This document shows positions 1 through 8,218 of a DNA stretch of 64,000 nt, in pieces. Each line of letters begins with the position of its first letter. The first letter of the stretch is position 1. The notes under the pieces were generated by a model that saw nothing but the letters and a program-made list of their open reading frames with translations, was not told where the DNA came from and did no database searches. Position numbers and translations under genes: made by a program. This DNA comes from Clostridia bacterium. Lineage in GTDB: Bacteria; Bacillota; Clostridia; Oscillospirales; Acutalibacteraceae. The stretch lies in NCBI GenBank assembly GCA_017516965.1, contig JAFXAP010000008.1:1-64000 (forward strand), written 5' to 3'.

Positions 1-53
1 GGCACCACAAGCGGCACCGCATTTTTATTTACAACAGGACATGGCATCGTTTT

Positions 54-80
54 TGAGCCATTATGGCTCAGTGTTTTTTT
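54..80 (+). terminator. Rho-independent terminator near the left window edge
   Basis: A 7-bp perfect stem (TGAGCCA/TGGCTCA, loop TTA) is followed by GTG and seven T residues. It would end a plus-strand transcript arriving from outside the window. A second hairpin with the same TGAGCCA arm lies immediately downstream at 84-110. The rest of 1-564 holds no gene I can support. Confidence 0.6.
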
Positions 81-518
81 GATTGAGCCAAATATTGAAA
101 TTTTGGCTCAGACTGTATCCGCTTTTTTGCAAAACAAAAAAGCCGTCACATAGACAGCACAAATAGCGGGAGGACATTTCAACCTCTCGCACAGTTTGTA
201 CTGAAACTATGTAACGGCTTAAAAATAAGCTCTGATTGTCCGTATGTTTCCCGACCAAGTATTCGGACGGATACTTTTCAGGTCGGTACAGTGATTTCCG
301 GCTCACTATAGGCACTAACAAAAATGTGTTTCAGTTTGTATTAAGTTTTAGAGTAAATACATTGTTTACCAATTTAAGATTATACAAAACATTTGTTTAC
401 TTGTCAATGATTTTTTAAAAAATGTGACGCAGTATTCATATACCGGTATATCAACTTTTATGTTAAGAAAATTTGATATTCGGCAGCTGCTACTGAATTA
501 TATTGTAGGTAGAACTCC

Positions 519-550
519 AAAAACCGCCGGGGAAAAATCCCCGACGGCAA
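519..550 (-). terminator. Terminator of the large secreted repeat protein
   Basis: On the minus strand a GC-rich 10-bp stem (one T-G wobble; arms 524-533 and 538-547) is followed by TTTTT, 15 bp beyond the stop codon of the large gene. It is a convincing intrinsic terminator for that gene. Confidence 0.8.
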
Positions 551-564
551 GCTGTTATGGTTGC

Positions 565-3500
565 TTATTTAATTTTAACTGACTTTACTGCGCTCCATGC
601 AGAGTAAACTGTTCCTGATGCAGTCTTCTTGTATGCACGAACCTTAAAATAATACTTCTTGCCGCTCTTAAGCTTTGTCTTTGAGCCCTTGACAACATTA
701 GTCTTGTAGGATGCTACCTTCTTGAAGCCGCTGTCCTTCTTGGTTGAGTAGTAAACCTGATAGCCGCTTTCACCGCTTACATTTGACCATGTGTAGCTTG
801 CCTTGCCCTTAGTTGTTGTGAGCTTTGTGATTGAAGGAGTCTTGCACTTTGTTGCAGTTTCAAATACGTCTGAATAGCTGCCCCAGATTGTGCCGTCGTC
901 CTTTGTATAGGCTCTTACCTTATACTTATAGGCTGTGCCCTCTTTGAGCTTACTTATCTTCATGCTTGTTGAGGTTGTTGACTTGTAATAATCGTACTTC
1001 TTGGTCTTTGAGTTGTACTTATATACTCTGTAGCCGTCAGCACCTGTTACCTTGCTCCACTTGAGTGTGATTGTGGTTGTGGTCTGTGTTGCAGTTATCT
1101 TGCTTGTTGCCTTAGGTGCAATTGTGAAGTAGAGTCTCTTTGTGCCCTCATACTTGCCCTTGAAGGTAATCTTTACTGTATACTCACCGGGGTACTTTCT
1201 TCCGCTTTCATAGGATACTGTATAGTCGGTATCCTTCTTAAGTGTATTGCCCTTATAATCCTTAACGGTTACTGAAGGTGTTTTTGTCTTTCCGTTATAG
1301 GTGTAAGCAGTGGTTGAAAGAGTGAAGGTCTTCGGGTAGTAAACGGTTGTTGTCTTTGACACATTACCGCATACTGAACACTTATTTTCTACCTTACCGT
1401 TCTTGGAAAGTGTTGCTTTTGTGGTTATGTTCTTATAGGTATGTGCCTTCTTTGCAACTGTCTTCTGTGCTACGGTTACAGTGCCGCAGACGGAGCACTT
1501 CTTACCCTCGGTAAGACCTGTCTTTGTGCAGGTAGCAGCCTTAGCGGTGCCGATGGCTACTGCGGTGTGCTTTCCTGTTGCGGGGATCTCGGCGTAGGTC
1601 GTGTAGTCGCAGCGCGTGCAGGTGTCGTACGCCGCCCAGCCGATCTCGGTGCAGGTCGCGGCCTTCGCGTCGTGATGCACGAGGTCGTGGCCGAGCGCGT
1701 CGACCGTCTTCTTCTCGCGGCTCAGTTCCGCTTTACAGACGGAGCAGTAGACGACCTCGTCATAGGAGCCCTTCTCGATGCAGGTCGGCGCGACTTCATT
1801 CTCCTTCACCGCCGCGGCGGGCGTATGGCCGTTCGCCGCGGGATAGACCGTCTTGGTCTGCTGCGCAAAGGCCGGATTCGTAAAGGTCGCGGTGTATTTC
1901 GTCTCGCCTGCCGCGGTGCAGGTCGACGCCGTCACGACCGTCGCGGTCGCGTTTACGGTCTCGCTCTCGATATGGTTGTCTTCATTCTTGCAGACACGCT
2001 CGGCGGTGACCGTCGCGTTGTCTTCGCTCCAGGTGTATGTCGGCTCATTCCAGTCGTGACCGAAGTAGCAGTTGTAGTCCACGAAGATGTCAACTGCGGG
2101 ACGCTCCGCCAGATCGTCGGAGATCGTCAGTTCGCCGGACGCGATCTTGGCGAGCATTGCGCGGTAGTCCGCCTCGGTAAAGTTCTCATTGAACTGCGTC
2201 GACGGCGCAAGCGCGACATTGTTCTCGGCAGGATCGCCGGACACGATGCCGAGGGTGTCCGTCCCGCCGGTGAAGGTGCCGTTCGCGATCTTGTTGAGCT
2301 GCGCGGTGACCGTCGCGCCCAGGCCCTTCATTGCGGAGGTCAGCGTCAGACCTTCGCCGAATTCCCCATCCACCGCAGGCGCCTGGTCGACGTCCACGCC
2401 GATGAACTTGCCGCCTGCCTTCGCGGCCGCCGCAGCAGCGCTGGCATAGATGCCGCCGCCGCAGGCGAAGACGACTTCCGTTCCGTTCGCGAACCAGTTG
2501 TCGACATAGGCTTCCACGCTGTTATCGGGGAAGAACTGCTCGCAGTAGGCGTAATCCAGACGGATATCGTCCACGCAGCCGAGCGCCTTTGCCGCGTCGT
2601 TCGCGCCCTGGACAAAGCCGTAGCCGTACTTCGTCACGGCCGGGATCGCCATACCGCCGAGGAAGGCGAGTTTGCGGTAGCCCAGCGCGACCGCGGCGTA
2701 GCCGGCCAGATAGCCGGACTGCTCGGAGGCGTAGGTCGCAGCAAAGAGATTGTCGGGAATGACATAGTTTTCGTCGCCGGTCGCCATTTCCAGATCACTC
2801 AGGCCGGCGTCGAGCAGGATGAAGTTGACGTCCGGGCAGGCCTTGGCGAGCGTTGCCGCGGGACCTGCACACATAAAGCCGACCATCACGATGGTGTCAA
2901 AGCCGTCGCTGATCGCCTGCGCCGCCTCCATCAGGTAGTCAAATTCATCGTCACCGGGCGCCGTGTATGTCCAGTAGGCAGTACCGTTCGCCGCGCACCA
3001 TGCGGCAGCCGCTTCGCAGGCAGCCTGATTGAAGCTGCCGTCTCCCGCGCCGCCGGGATCGGTCACAACACCGACGGAGCCGGCAGGCGGAATTCCACTG
3101 CCGTCAAAGATGACGCGATACCAGTCTCTCGGGTATTCGCCGTCCATAATGTCAAGCTGCAGCGTATAGGACGTACCCTCGATCGCGGTGCGGCCCCAGG
3201 TGCTGAACAGGCCCGTGTCGGCGATACCGACGCGATTGATCCCTGCGTTCTCGTCCCAGGTGAATGTCAGGCTCTCGGTCTCATAGGGCACGCGGATGCG
3301 CATCCGGTTTTGGAAAACGACGTAGTTTTCGGCGTCCACGCCAGCGGGGACCTGCACGTCGCCTTCGGCGTACCATTCTACCTCGATCATCACCGGGCAT
3401 TCCTCGGTGCGCTGCAAACTCTCAAGCGCCATCTGCCCTTCGTCAAAGCAGAACATTATCTCGATATTATAATCGTTTGCCGGGGTATAGGTGAGAATGC

Positions 3501-6228
3501 CGTCCTCATAGGTCCAGCCTTCTTTGAGGACCGTGCCGTTCTGGAAGACCGGTTCTTCGACCCATTCAAAATGCTCGTCGACGTAACGGGCGATGACCGC
3601 GACGAAGCCGGTCGGCTCCTTGTCGACAAGTTCGAGAACGCCCTCAAGCTCCCACTTTTCAAAGTCCGCGCAGACGGAGGTGTCCATCAGAAGATGGATC
3701 GGCAGGATCTCCCCGTCGGGTGCGAAGTTTATCCGGAAATCCCAACCGTCGGGCTGGTAGTGGTCGACGTCCGCCGTCGGGATTTCGTCGCCGACGGTGG
3801 CGAAGACGCTGCCCTGGCCCCAGTCGTAGTAGGTCATTGCAAAGTCTTCCTTGGCGACCCAATCATAGTTTACGAAGTTGAATTCCAGATTGTATCTGGT
3901 CTCCGGATCGCCCCAGTCATTGAGTTGATTGAGCATAAGGGTGTAGGTGTCTCCCTCGGGTTCGACGGTACTCCAGTTGCTCTCGTCCGCGTCCTCCAGA
4001 CCCATAACGCGCAGTTCCCGCAGATCTCCCTCCCAAGTGAAGATCAGGGTCTCGGCCTCGAACGGAACGCGGATGCGCATTCTGTCGTCCTGGACGAGCA
4101 TATCCTCTGCGGGAACGTCGTCCACCAGCTGCACGGGTCCGCCGTCGCGCCAGAAGAGTTCGACGAGTACCGGCGCTTCCTCGGTGCTGTTGAAGCTGTA
4201 GAATTCACGGTCGGACTCGCGCCACCAGAAGTTCAGCCGGATGTTGAAGTTATTCGCGGGAACGTAGGTCAGGACGCCGTCCTCATACGTCCAGTCGTCG
4301 CGGAAAACCTCGCCGTTCTCGAAGACCGTACCCTCGAAATACTCTCCGTTCGCGTCGATATAACTCGCTTCGACGCAGACAAGGTCGTTGCCGTCACGGT
4401 CGTGGAGCTGGAAGACGCCGTTGTCCCATTCCTCCCAGTCGATGCCCTTCGTGGGCTCCAGGAGGAGACGGATCGCCTCGCCGGGGGTGAAGACGTAGCC
4501 GTCGTTATTCGCGGCGGCATAGCATTCTTCAATCTCGTCGGGCTGGTTCTCGCCCAGCGCGTAGAAGACGCTGCCGTTCCACTGGTCATAGGCGAGGAAG
4601 AGCGTGCTGTCCTGTCCCATCCAGTTGTAGTCCGGGAACTGGAACTGGATGCTGTAGCGGTCTCTGGGATCGCCCCATTCGTTGGTCTGATCGAGCGCCA
4701 GCGTATAGCTGTCGCCCTCGGGCGGGAAGTAAGCCCAGGAGTCGTTCTCGCCGAGGCCGTCCACGCCGATCTCTTCCAGCGGGCCTTCCCAGGTGAAGGT
4801 CAGGCTTTCGGTCTCCCACGGCACGCGGATGCGCATTCTGTCGTCCTGCGCGAAGTAGTCTTCCTCCGCAACGCCGGCAGGCGCGGGGATAGAGCCGGAG
4901 CCCCACCAGTTGACGTCGATCACGACGGGTTTTTCTTCCGTACCGCCGAACTGGTCGAACTGATAATCCCGTTCTCTCCACCAGACGTGCAGTTCAAAGT
5001 TGCTGTGGTCGTACGGCGTAAAGGTCAGGACGCCGTCTTCGAAGGTGAATCCGTCTGTGAGGACGGCGCCGTCTTCAACGATCGTGCCGTCATACCAGTT
5101 GCCGTCGGGCAGGTAGCCCACATACCGGATATAGACGCCCTCGGCCTCGTCGCGCGGCTCAAAGATCAGTTCTTCGCGCTCGTTCCAGGCGTCCCAGTCG
5201 ATACCCTGCGTGGTATCGAGCAGCAGATGGATCGGCTCAAGCGTGCCATTGGGGATAAAGTCGAACGCGTTCTCCCATGCATCGAACAGATAGTTCGCAG
5301 GATCGGCAGTCGGCGTTTCTTCCCCGACCGAGGCGAACAGGCTGCCCGTCCACTGGTCATACCAAACGCAGAAGCGGCCGTCCGCGCCCAAATCGTTTTC
5401 CGCAAACTCAAAATTCACGTGATACCAGTCGCGGCCGGGGCGGAGCGTCAGCGTCCATTCGGTGCCTTCAGGCCACTCGATCTCGCCCCAATCGCCCTCA
5501 GCGCCGATGCCGTCGGCGCTGATCCGCTCCATGCGGAAGCTCTCCTTCCAGGAGAACGTCAGGCTTTCGGTGCTTGCGGGTACACGGATCTTGATCCCGT
5601 TGCCGAACGGCTCATAGGTGCAATTCTCCGGATCGATCCCTGCCGGGAGCTGCAGCTGCCGGTATCCCCTGCCGCCGCCGTTGACGTCGATCATCACGGG
5701 GTTATCCTTGGTCGGTCCGAAGGTATGGAAGATGTGTTCTCCATAGGTCCAGGTGACGTGCAGCTCCAGGAAGCCGACGATCCCGACGTTCCACGTCAGC
5801 AGACCGCCGGAGAAGCTGACGTCGTCGCTCTGAAGTTCCCCTCTCTCAACGATCCATTTGTCGATCGTTTCACCGTTTTTCTTCTCATAGCGCGCCCGGA
5901 CGGAAATCACGCGGCCGTTCACCTCATCGGATGCCATGAGGCAGTCCTTCTCTCCGTCCCAGCCGTATTTGACGGTGGGATCGATCAGGAAGGTCAGCTT
6001 CCCGGTCGAGGTGGAACAGTCAATGTCGTCGTACGCGCGAAGACGGTATTCCTCGCTCGCGGTCGGCACCGCGCCGTCCGCGGCATAGAAGACCGTGCCG
6101 AAATTCTCCCGATAGTCCGCGTGGATGCGGATCGTCGGTGCTTCGTCCGCGCCGGATACCGCAGCCACCGGAAGCAGCGTCGCGAGCATCGCAAGCGCGA
6201 GCAGGATGGACAAAAGGCGCTTTTTCAT
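565..6228 (-). CDS. Giant secreted repeat protein with internal BMP/PnrA solute-binding domain and C-terminal fibronectin-like domains
   Basis: This is an 1887-residue exported protein. Residues 1-27 form a signal peptide (MKKR, hydrophobic core, then AVSGA before the mature DEA). Residues ~30-1045 carry about four copies of a ~230-residue module; recurring signatures are RMRIRVP-ETESLTFTW and GSVFA-(V/L)G. Residues ~1048-1385 form a basic-membrane-protein (BMP/PnrA family) periplasmic-binding-like domain with the DPGGAGDGSFNQ signature. Residues ~1390-1600 carry CxxC-type cysteine repeats, and two fibronectin-III-like domains close the protein. BMP proteins are normally ~350-residue lipoproteins serving nucleoside ABC transporters. 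Here the domain is embedded in a surface-type protein with no transporter beside it. The coding sequence upstream of ~1560 is far richer in G+C than its own 3' end and the rest of the window. The function is unknown; surface ligand binding is a guess. Confidence 0.85.
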   Translation of the reverse strand: MKKRLLSILLALAMLATLLPVAAVSGADEAPTIRIHADYRENFGTVFYAADGAVPTASEEYRLRAYDDIDCSTSTGKLTFLIDPTVKYGWDGEKDCLMASDEVNGRVISVRARYEKKNGETIDKWIVERGELQSDDVSFSGGLLTWNVGIVGFLELHVTWTYGEHIFHTFGPTKDNPVMIDVNGGGRGYRQLQLPAGIDPENCTYEPFGNGIKIRVPASTESLTFSWKESFRMERISADGIGAEGDWGEIEWPEGTEWTLTLRPGRDWYHVNFEFAENDLGADGRFCVWYDQWTGSLFASVGEETPTADPANYLFDAWENAFDFIPNGTLEPIHLLLDTTQGIDWDAWNEREELIFEPRDEAEGVYIRYVGYLPDGNWYDGTIVEDGAVLTDGFTFEDGVLTFTPYDHSNFELHVWWRERDYQFDQFGGTEEKPVVIDVNWWGSGSIPAPAGVAEEDYFAQDDRMRIRVPWETESLTFTWEGPLEEIGVDGLGENDSWAYFPPEGDSYTLALDQTNEWGDPRDRYSIQFQFPDYNWMGQDSTLFLAYDQWNGSVFYALGENQPDEIEECYAAANNDGYVFTPGEAIRLLLEPTKGIDWEEWDNGVFQLHDRDGNDLVCVEASYIDANGEYFEGTVFENGEVFRDDWTYEDGVLTYVPANNFNIRLNFWWRESDREFYSFNSTEEAPVLVELFWRDGGPVQLVDDVPAEDMLVQDDRMRIRVPFEAETLIFTWEGDLRELRVMGLEDADESNWSTVEPEGDTYTLMLNQLNDWGDPETRYNLEFNFVNYDWVAKEDFAMTYYDWGQGSVFATVGDEIPTADVDHYQPDGWDFRINFAPDGEILPIHLLMDTSVCADFEKWELEGVLELVDKEPTGFVAVIARYVDEHFEWVEEPVFQNGTVLKEGWTYEDGILTYTPANDYNIEIMFCFDEGQMALESLQRTEECPVMIEVEWYAEGDVQVPAGVDAENYVVFQNRMRIRVPYETESLTFTWDENAGINRVGIADTGLFSTWGRTAIEGTSYTLQLDIMDGEYPRDWYRVIFDGSGIPPAGSVGVVTDPGGAGDGSFNQAACEAAAAWCAANGTAYWTYTAPGDDEFDYLMEAAQAISDGFDTIVMVGFMCAGPAATLAKACPDVNFILLDAGLSDLEMATGDENYVIPDNLFAATYASEQSGYLAGYAAVALGYRKLAFLGGMAIPAVTKYGYGFVQGANDAAKALGCVDDIRLDYAYCEQFFPDNSVEAYVDNWFANGTEVVFACGGGIYASAAAAAAKAGGKFIGVDVDQAPAVDGEFGEGLTLTSAMKGLGATVTAQLNKIANGTFTGGTDTLGIVSGDPAENNVALAPSTQFNENFTEADYRAMLAKIASGELTISDDLAERPAVDIFVDYNCYFGHDWNEPTYTWSEDNATVTAERVCKNEDNHIESETVNATATVVTASTCTAAGETKYTATFTNPAFAQQTKTVYPAANGHTPAAAVKENEVAPTCIEKGSYDEVVYCSVCKAELSREKKTVDALGHDLVHHDAKAATCTEIGWAAYDTCTRCDYTTYAEIPATGKHTAVAIGTAKAATCTKTGLTEGKKCSVCGTVTVAQKTVAKKAHTYKNITTKATLSKNGKVENKCSVCGNVSKTTTVYYPKTFTLSTTAYTYNGKTKTPSVTVKDYKGNTLKKDTDYTVSYESGRKYPGEYTVKITFKGKYEGTKRLYFTIAPKATSKITATQTTTTITLKWSKVTGADGYRVYKYNSKTKKYDYYKSTTSTSMKISKLKEGTAYKYKVRAYTKDDGTIWGSYSDVFETATKCKTPSITKLTTTKGKASYTWSNVSGESGYQVYYSTKKDSGFKKVASYKTNVVKGSKTKLKSGKKYYFKVRAYKKTASGTVYSAWSAVKSVKIK

Positions 6229-6521
6229 TCTGATACTCCCTTTCCTTCGTATTTTTGGTTCCTACAAATCCATACTACCACAGTCTGCGAGAAAATGCAA
6301 CAGCAAAAGCAAGGGTCAATGCCAAAACATGTATTATTTTTTTCATAATAAGAACATTATAGCATAAAATTATGATTTTTTTACACTATTCTAAAACATT
6401 ATAACGGCGGAAAGCAAAAACTTCCTGCCGTTCAGTTTCTATGACACAAGCTGTTTGTTGACAGAATATCAGACTTTTTTGAGTGTTGCGCAAAAACTAT
6501 CATAGAGAAGGGCGTACAAAC

Positions 6522-6560
6522 AAAAAAGGAGGTTGCGCATAAAATGTGTGCGCAACCTCC
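6522..6560 (-). terminator. Strong minus-strand terminator with 12-bp perfect stem
   Basis: GGAGGTTGCGCA (6528-6539) and TGCGCAACCTCC (6549-6560) pair perfectly over 12 bp around a 9-nt loop. On the minus strand the hairpin is followed by TTTTTTG. It ends a short transcript from the small unit to its right (6575-6838). Confidence 0.75.
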
Positions 6561-6574
6561 CAAGACATAAACAT

Positions 6575-6754
6575 TTAACAATTAGAAAAACGAAAAAAGG
6601 GGCAGACCCTGCGAAATAAAAGAGTGAAATGCTTTTCCTCACTTTCGATAAAGAGCACCCGCTCCCCCTTCGGCCCGTCAAAGTTATAACGGAAGCAGGA
6701 AAAGGGTATAATAGTGAAGCTGTCAAAGAGATTACGGCTTTTTACCGTCTGCAA
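6575..6754 (-). CDS. Possible small protein of 59 residues (TTG start)
   Basis: A short minus-strand frame starts at TTG (6752-6754), about 6 nt after a GGCGGTGA ribosome-binding-like sequence, and ends at TAA (6575-6577), just before the strong terminator at 6522-6560. The translation contains FDGPKGERVLFIESEEKHFT, which looks like protein rather than noise. I do not recognise a family. An alternative overlapping 85-residue frame (6469-6726) runs through the terminator and is less plausible. It could also be a remnant or an RNA. Confidence 0.35.
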   Translation of the reverse strand: MQTVKSRNLFDSFTIIPFSCFRYNFDGPKGERVLFIESEEKHFTLLFRRVCPFFRFSNC

Positions 6755-6793
6755 AAATCATCACCGCCTTTAAGAAATACTTTCACCTTTTAA

Positions 6794-6838
6794 ATTATAC
6801 AATTTTTAAGCAACGAAGTCACCCTACAAATGTAGGGT
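6794..6838 (-). promoter_or_regulatory. Promoter with overlapping TACA-N2-TGTA palindrome (operator-like)
   Basis: A perfect 8-bp inverted repeat, ACCCTACA-AA-TGTAGGGT, occupies 6821-6838. Its TACA..TGTA core resembles BlaI/MecI-type operators. A minus-strand -10 box TATAAT (6794-6799) lies 21 bp away, so the palindrome would cover the -35 position (6817-6822, a weak match). It sits directly upstream of the small ORF at 6575-6754. The regulator family is inferred from the core motif only. Confidence 0.4.
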
Positions 6839-6846
6839 CTTTAAGT

Positions 6847-6877
6847 AAAAAAAAAAGACCCTGTTTTTGTGCAGGGT
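6847..6877 (-). terminator. Terminator downstream of the decayed gene
   Basis: On the minus strand ACCCTG/CAGGGT (6858-6863 and 6872-6877) forms a stem followed by a run of T residues (A-run 6847-6856 on the plus strand). It lies 20 bp after the stop codon of the frameshifted gene at 6897. Confidence 0.7.
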
Positions 6878-6896
6878 GCATAAAATATACTTGATT

Positions 6897-7190
6897 TTAT
6901 TCCATTTCTACCATTTTTTCAAAATGAAATTTTTCGCCCTCAGTACCGTTAAGCAAAACTTCTCCGCTGATATGCGTTAAAAACATTTCATTGGTATCTG
7001 TGCATCCCCAGTCAAAAATGCGTTGAGCTCATACTTTTCAGTATTATCTGATTCGCTTCTGTCAAAGCTGTCGGGACCGCCATACATAACGATATTGATT
7101 GTATCGCTGTCTTCCTTATACCAGTTATGCTGAAGGCAAAATTTCTTGCTTAAAAAATCTTCTCCGACAAAGAAATAATTTCATACCATA
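6897..7190 (-). pseudogene. Decayed gene of unknown function with a frameshift in a T-run
   Basis: On the minus strand a coding-like frame (..NWYKEDSDTINIVMYGGPD..KYELNAF) runs from about 7190 and breaks at 7014-7018, where a run of five T residues appears to have lost one. Restoring a T joins it in frame to ..DWGCTDTNEMFLTHISGEVL..KFHFEKMVEME, ending at TAA 6897-6899 and followed by a terminator. No start codon is preserved. A further frame to the right (~7150-7270, minus), with a hydrophobic segment ILWLAAAIFGLYG, seems to be another remnant. The family is not recognised. A sequencing deletion in the homopolymer is the alternative explanation. Confidence 0.5.
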
Positions 7191-7334
7191 TAAACCAAAA
7201 ATTGCTGCAGCTAACCACAATATATTGTATGATTTTTTTAGATTTTGCTCTGTGTTCGATAGAAATTTTCAGAATGACCATGGGTATTATCCAAAAAAAT
7301 TAACGAACAAAAGGCATTTTTAATGCTAAAAGCT

Positions 7335-7366
7335 AAGCACGACCTACATTTCCGTAAGTCGTGCTT
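7335..7366 (-). terminator. Hairpin downstream of tnpV
   Basis: A 9-bp perfect stem (AAGCACGAC/GTCGTGCTT, 14-nt loop) lies 19 bp beyond the tnpV stop codon. The minus-strand sequence after it is only moderately T-rich (AGCTTTTAGC), so termination may be weak. Confidence 0.45.
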
Positions 7367-7384
7367 TATGCTATCAAATTTAAT

Positions 7385-7765
7385 TTAACTGTAAATCAAT
7401 TCACTGCATACAATCTCCCTTGCCCGTTGCTGAATATTACCTATCCTCTGAACCCATTCAAACTGGTCTTGTTCCTTTAATTCTTCTGTAACACCTTCTG
7501 CCTTTTTCATTTGCTCAATCAGAAGGTCGTACATTTCATTTGCCTGTTTTTCTATCTCTGCACAGTGCTGATACAGCTTACCTTCCGCAAGTAGCACAGA
7601 AAACACTACTTTCTTGTTATTGGAAAGGTAATCTTTGTAAAGCATACCCCATTTGCCGAGAACGATATTTTCTTCAGGAACTTTAATATCTGGCAAATAA
7701 AAGTCTCCATGAAGACTGTAACGGATACCTGTTTGTTCGTTTGTATAGTCCTTTTTGAGTTCCAT
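7385..7765 (-). CDS. tnpV: TnpV family transposon-encoded protein
   Basis: A 126-residue protein with the conserved TnpV features: an N-terminal EQTGIRYSLHGDFYLP-like segment, a central LGKWGMLYKDYL, and a C-terminal EGVTEELKEQDQFEWVQR helix ending in SELIY. TnpV proteins are carried by Tn4451-type and related mobilizable elements of Firmicutes; their biochemical role is unclear. The start at 7763-7765 follows an AAAGGATG ribosome binding site. The longer upstream-extended frame has no ribosome binding site and overlaps the neighbouring gene. It lies 7 nt downstream of the DUF6809-like gene, so the two are probably co-transcribed. Confidence 0.8.
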   Translation of the reverse strand: MELKKDYTNEQTGIRYSLHGDFYLPDIKVPEENIVLGKWGMLYKDYLSNNKKVVFSVLLAEGKLYQHCAEIEKQANEMYDLLIEQMKKAEGVTEELKEQDQFEWVQRIGNIQQRAREIVCSELIYS

Positions 7766-7772
7766 AATCACA

Positions 7773-8051
7773 TCATCCTTTCCTATTTTCCACAAAAGTA
7801 TCGTATGCGAACCTTGCTCCGAGCCTGAATCCGACCATAAAGCTATCTGCACAGCAAACACTTGTAAAAGCAGTGCAAGAGCTTGTATAATCCGCAAACA
7901 AATCTTTCAATTCGTCGGCAAGTTTTTCATTAAGACATTCTTCCTTTTTAGTTAGTTGACTTAGTTTCTTTTTCATCTCTGCTGTAAGCTCGGATGAACA
8001 TTCCTGCGGCTCAATGTTTCCATAATAAAACTGTTCAATAAAGTTAAACAT
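7773..8051 (-). CDS. Small DUF6809-like protein of the mobile element
   Basis: A 92-residue protein beginning MFNFIEQFYYGNIEPQ and ending with a SFMVGFRLGARFAYDTF segment. This matches my memory of the DUF6809 family, small proteins of unknown function found in integrative elements of gut Firmicutes. A GAGGTAAAAGT ribosome binding site precedes the ATG. It is immediately upstream of tnpV. No function can be assigned. Confidence 0.7.
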   Translation of the reverse strand: MFNFIEQFYYGNIEPQECSSELTAEMKKKLSQLTKKEECLNEKLADELKDLFADYTSSCTAFTSVCCADSFMVGFRLGARFAYDTFVENRKG

Positions 8052-8128
8052 ATACTTTTACCTCGTTTGATTATTTTATTTGCGAGGAATTTTGTAAACA
8101 GCGTATATGGTTGTTTTCTTGAATATCC

Positions 8129-8197
8129 TTAAGTGAAGTAATCCCCCTGCAAGGTGTAGCTGATACCTGTTCTTTCGTCTGTGAAATGCTGTTTCAT
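8129..8197 (-). pseudogene. Truncated second tnpV (first 22 codons)
   Basis: After a strong AAGGAGGACAACACA ribosome binding site, an ATG at 8195-8197 opens a frame that reads MKQHFTDERTGISYTLQGDY and then stops at TAA 8129-8131. This is recognisably the start of a TnpV protein (compare the intact copy at 7385-7765, which has EQTGIRYSLHGDFYLP). The body of the gene is gone, and about 80 bp of unassigned sequence separates it from the DUF6809-like gene. Confidence 0.6.
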
Positions 8198-8218
8198 TGT
8201 GTTGTCCTCCTTGTAATT

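Noticed and set aside
61..321. An 86-residue minus-strand frame at the left edge
   Set aside because: It runs through two hairpins and a terminator, has no clear ribosome binding site, and no recognisable family.
1441..6348. A 1635-residue open frame on the plus strand opposite the giant repeat protein
   Set aside because: It is a shadow created by the high GC content of the minus-strand gene. It lacks a ribosome binding site and recognisable domains, while the minus strand has a signal peptide, repeats and known domains.
6469..6726. An 85-residue minus-strand frame overlapping the small TTG-start ORF
   Set aside because: It extends through the 12-bp-stem terminator and has no ribosome binding site.
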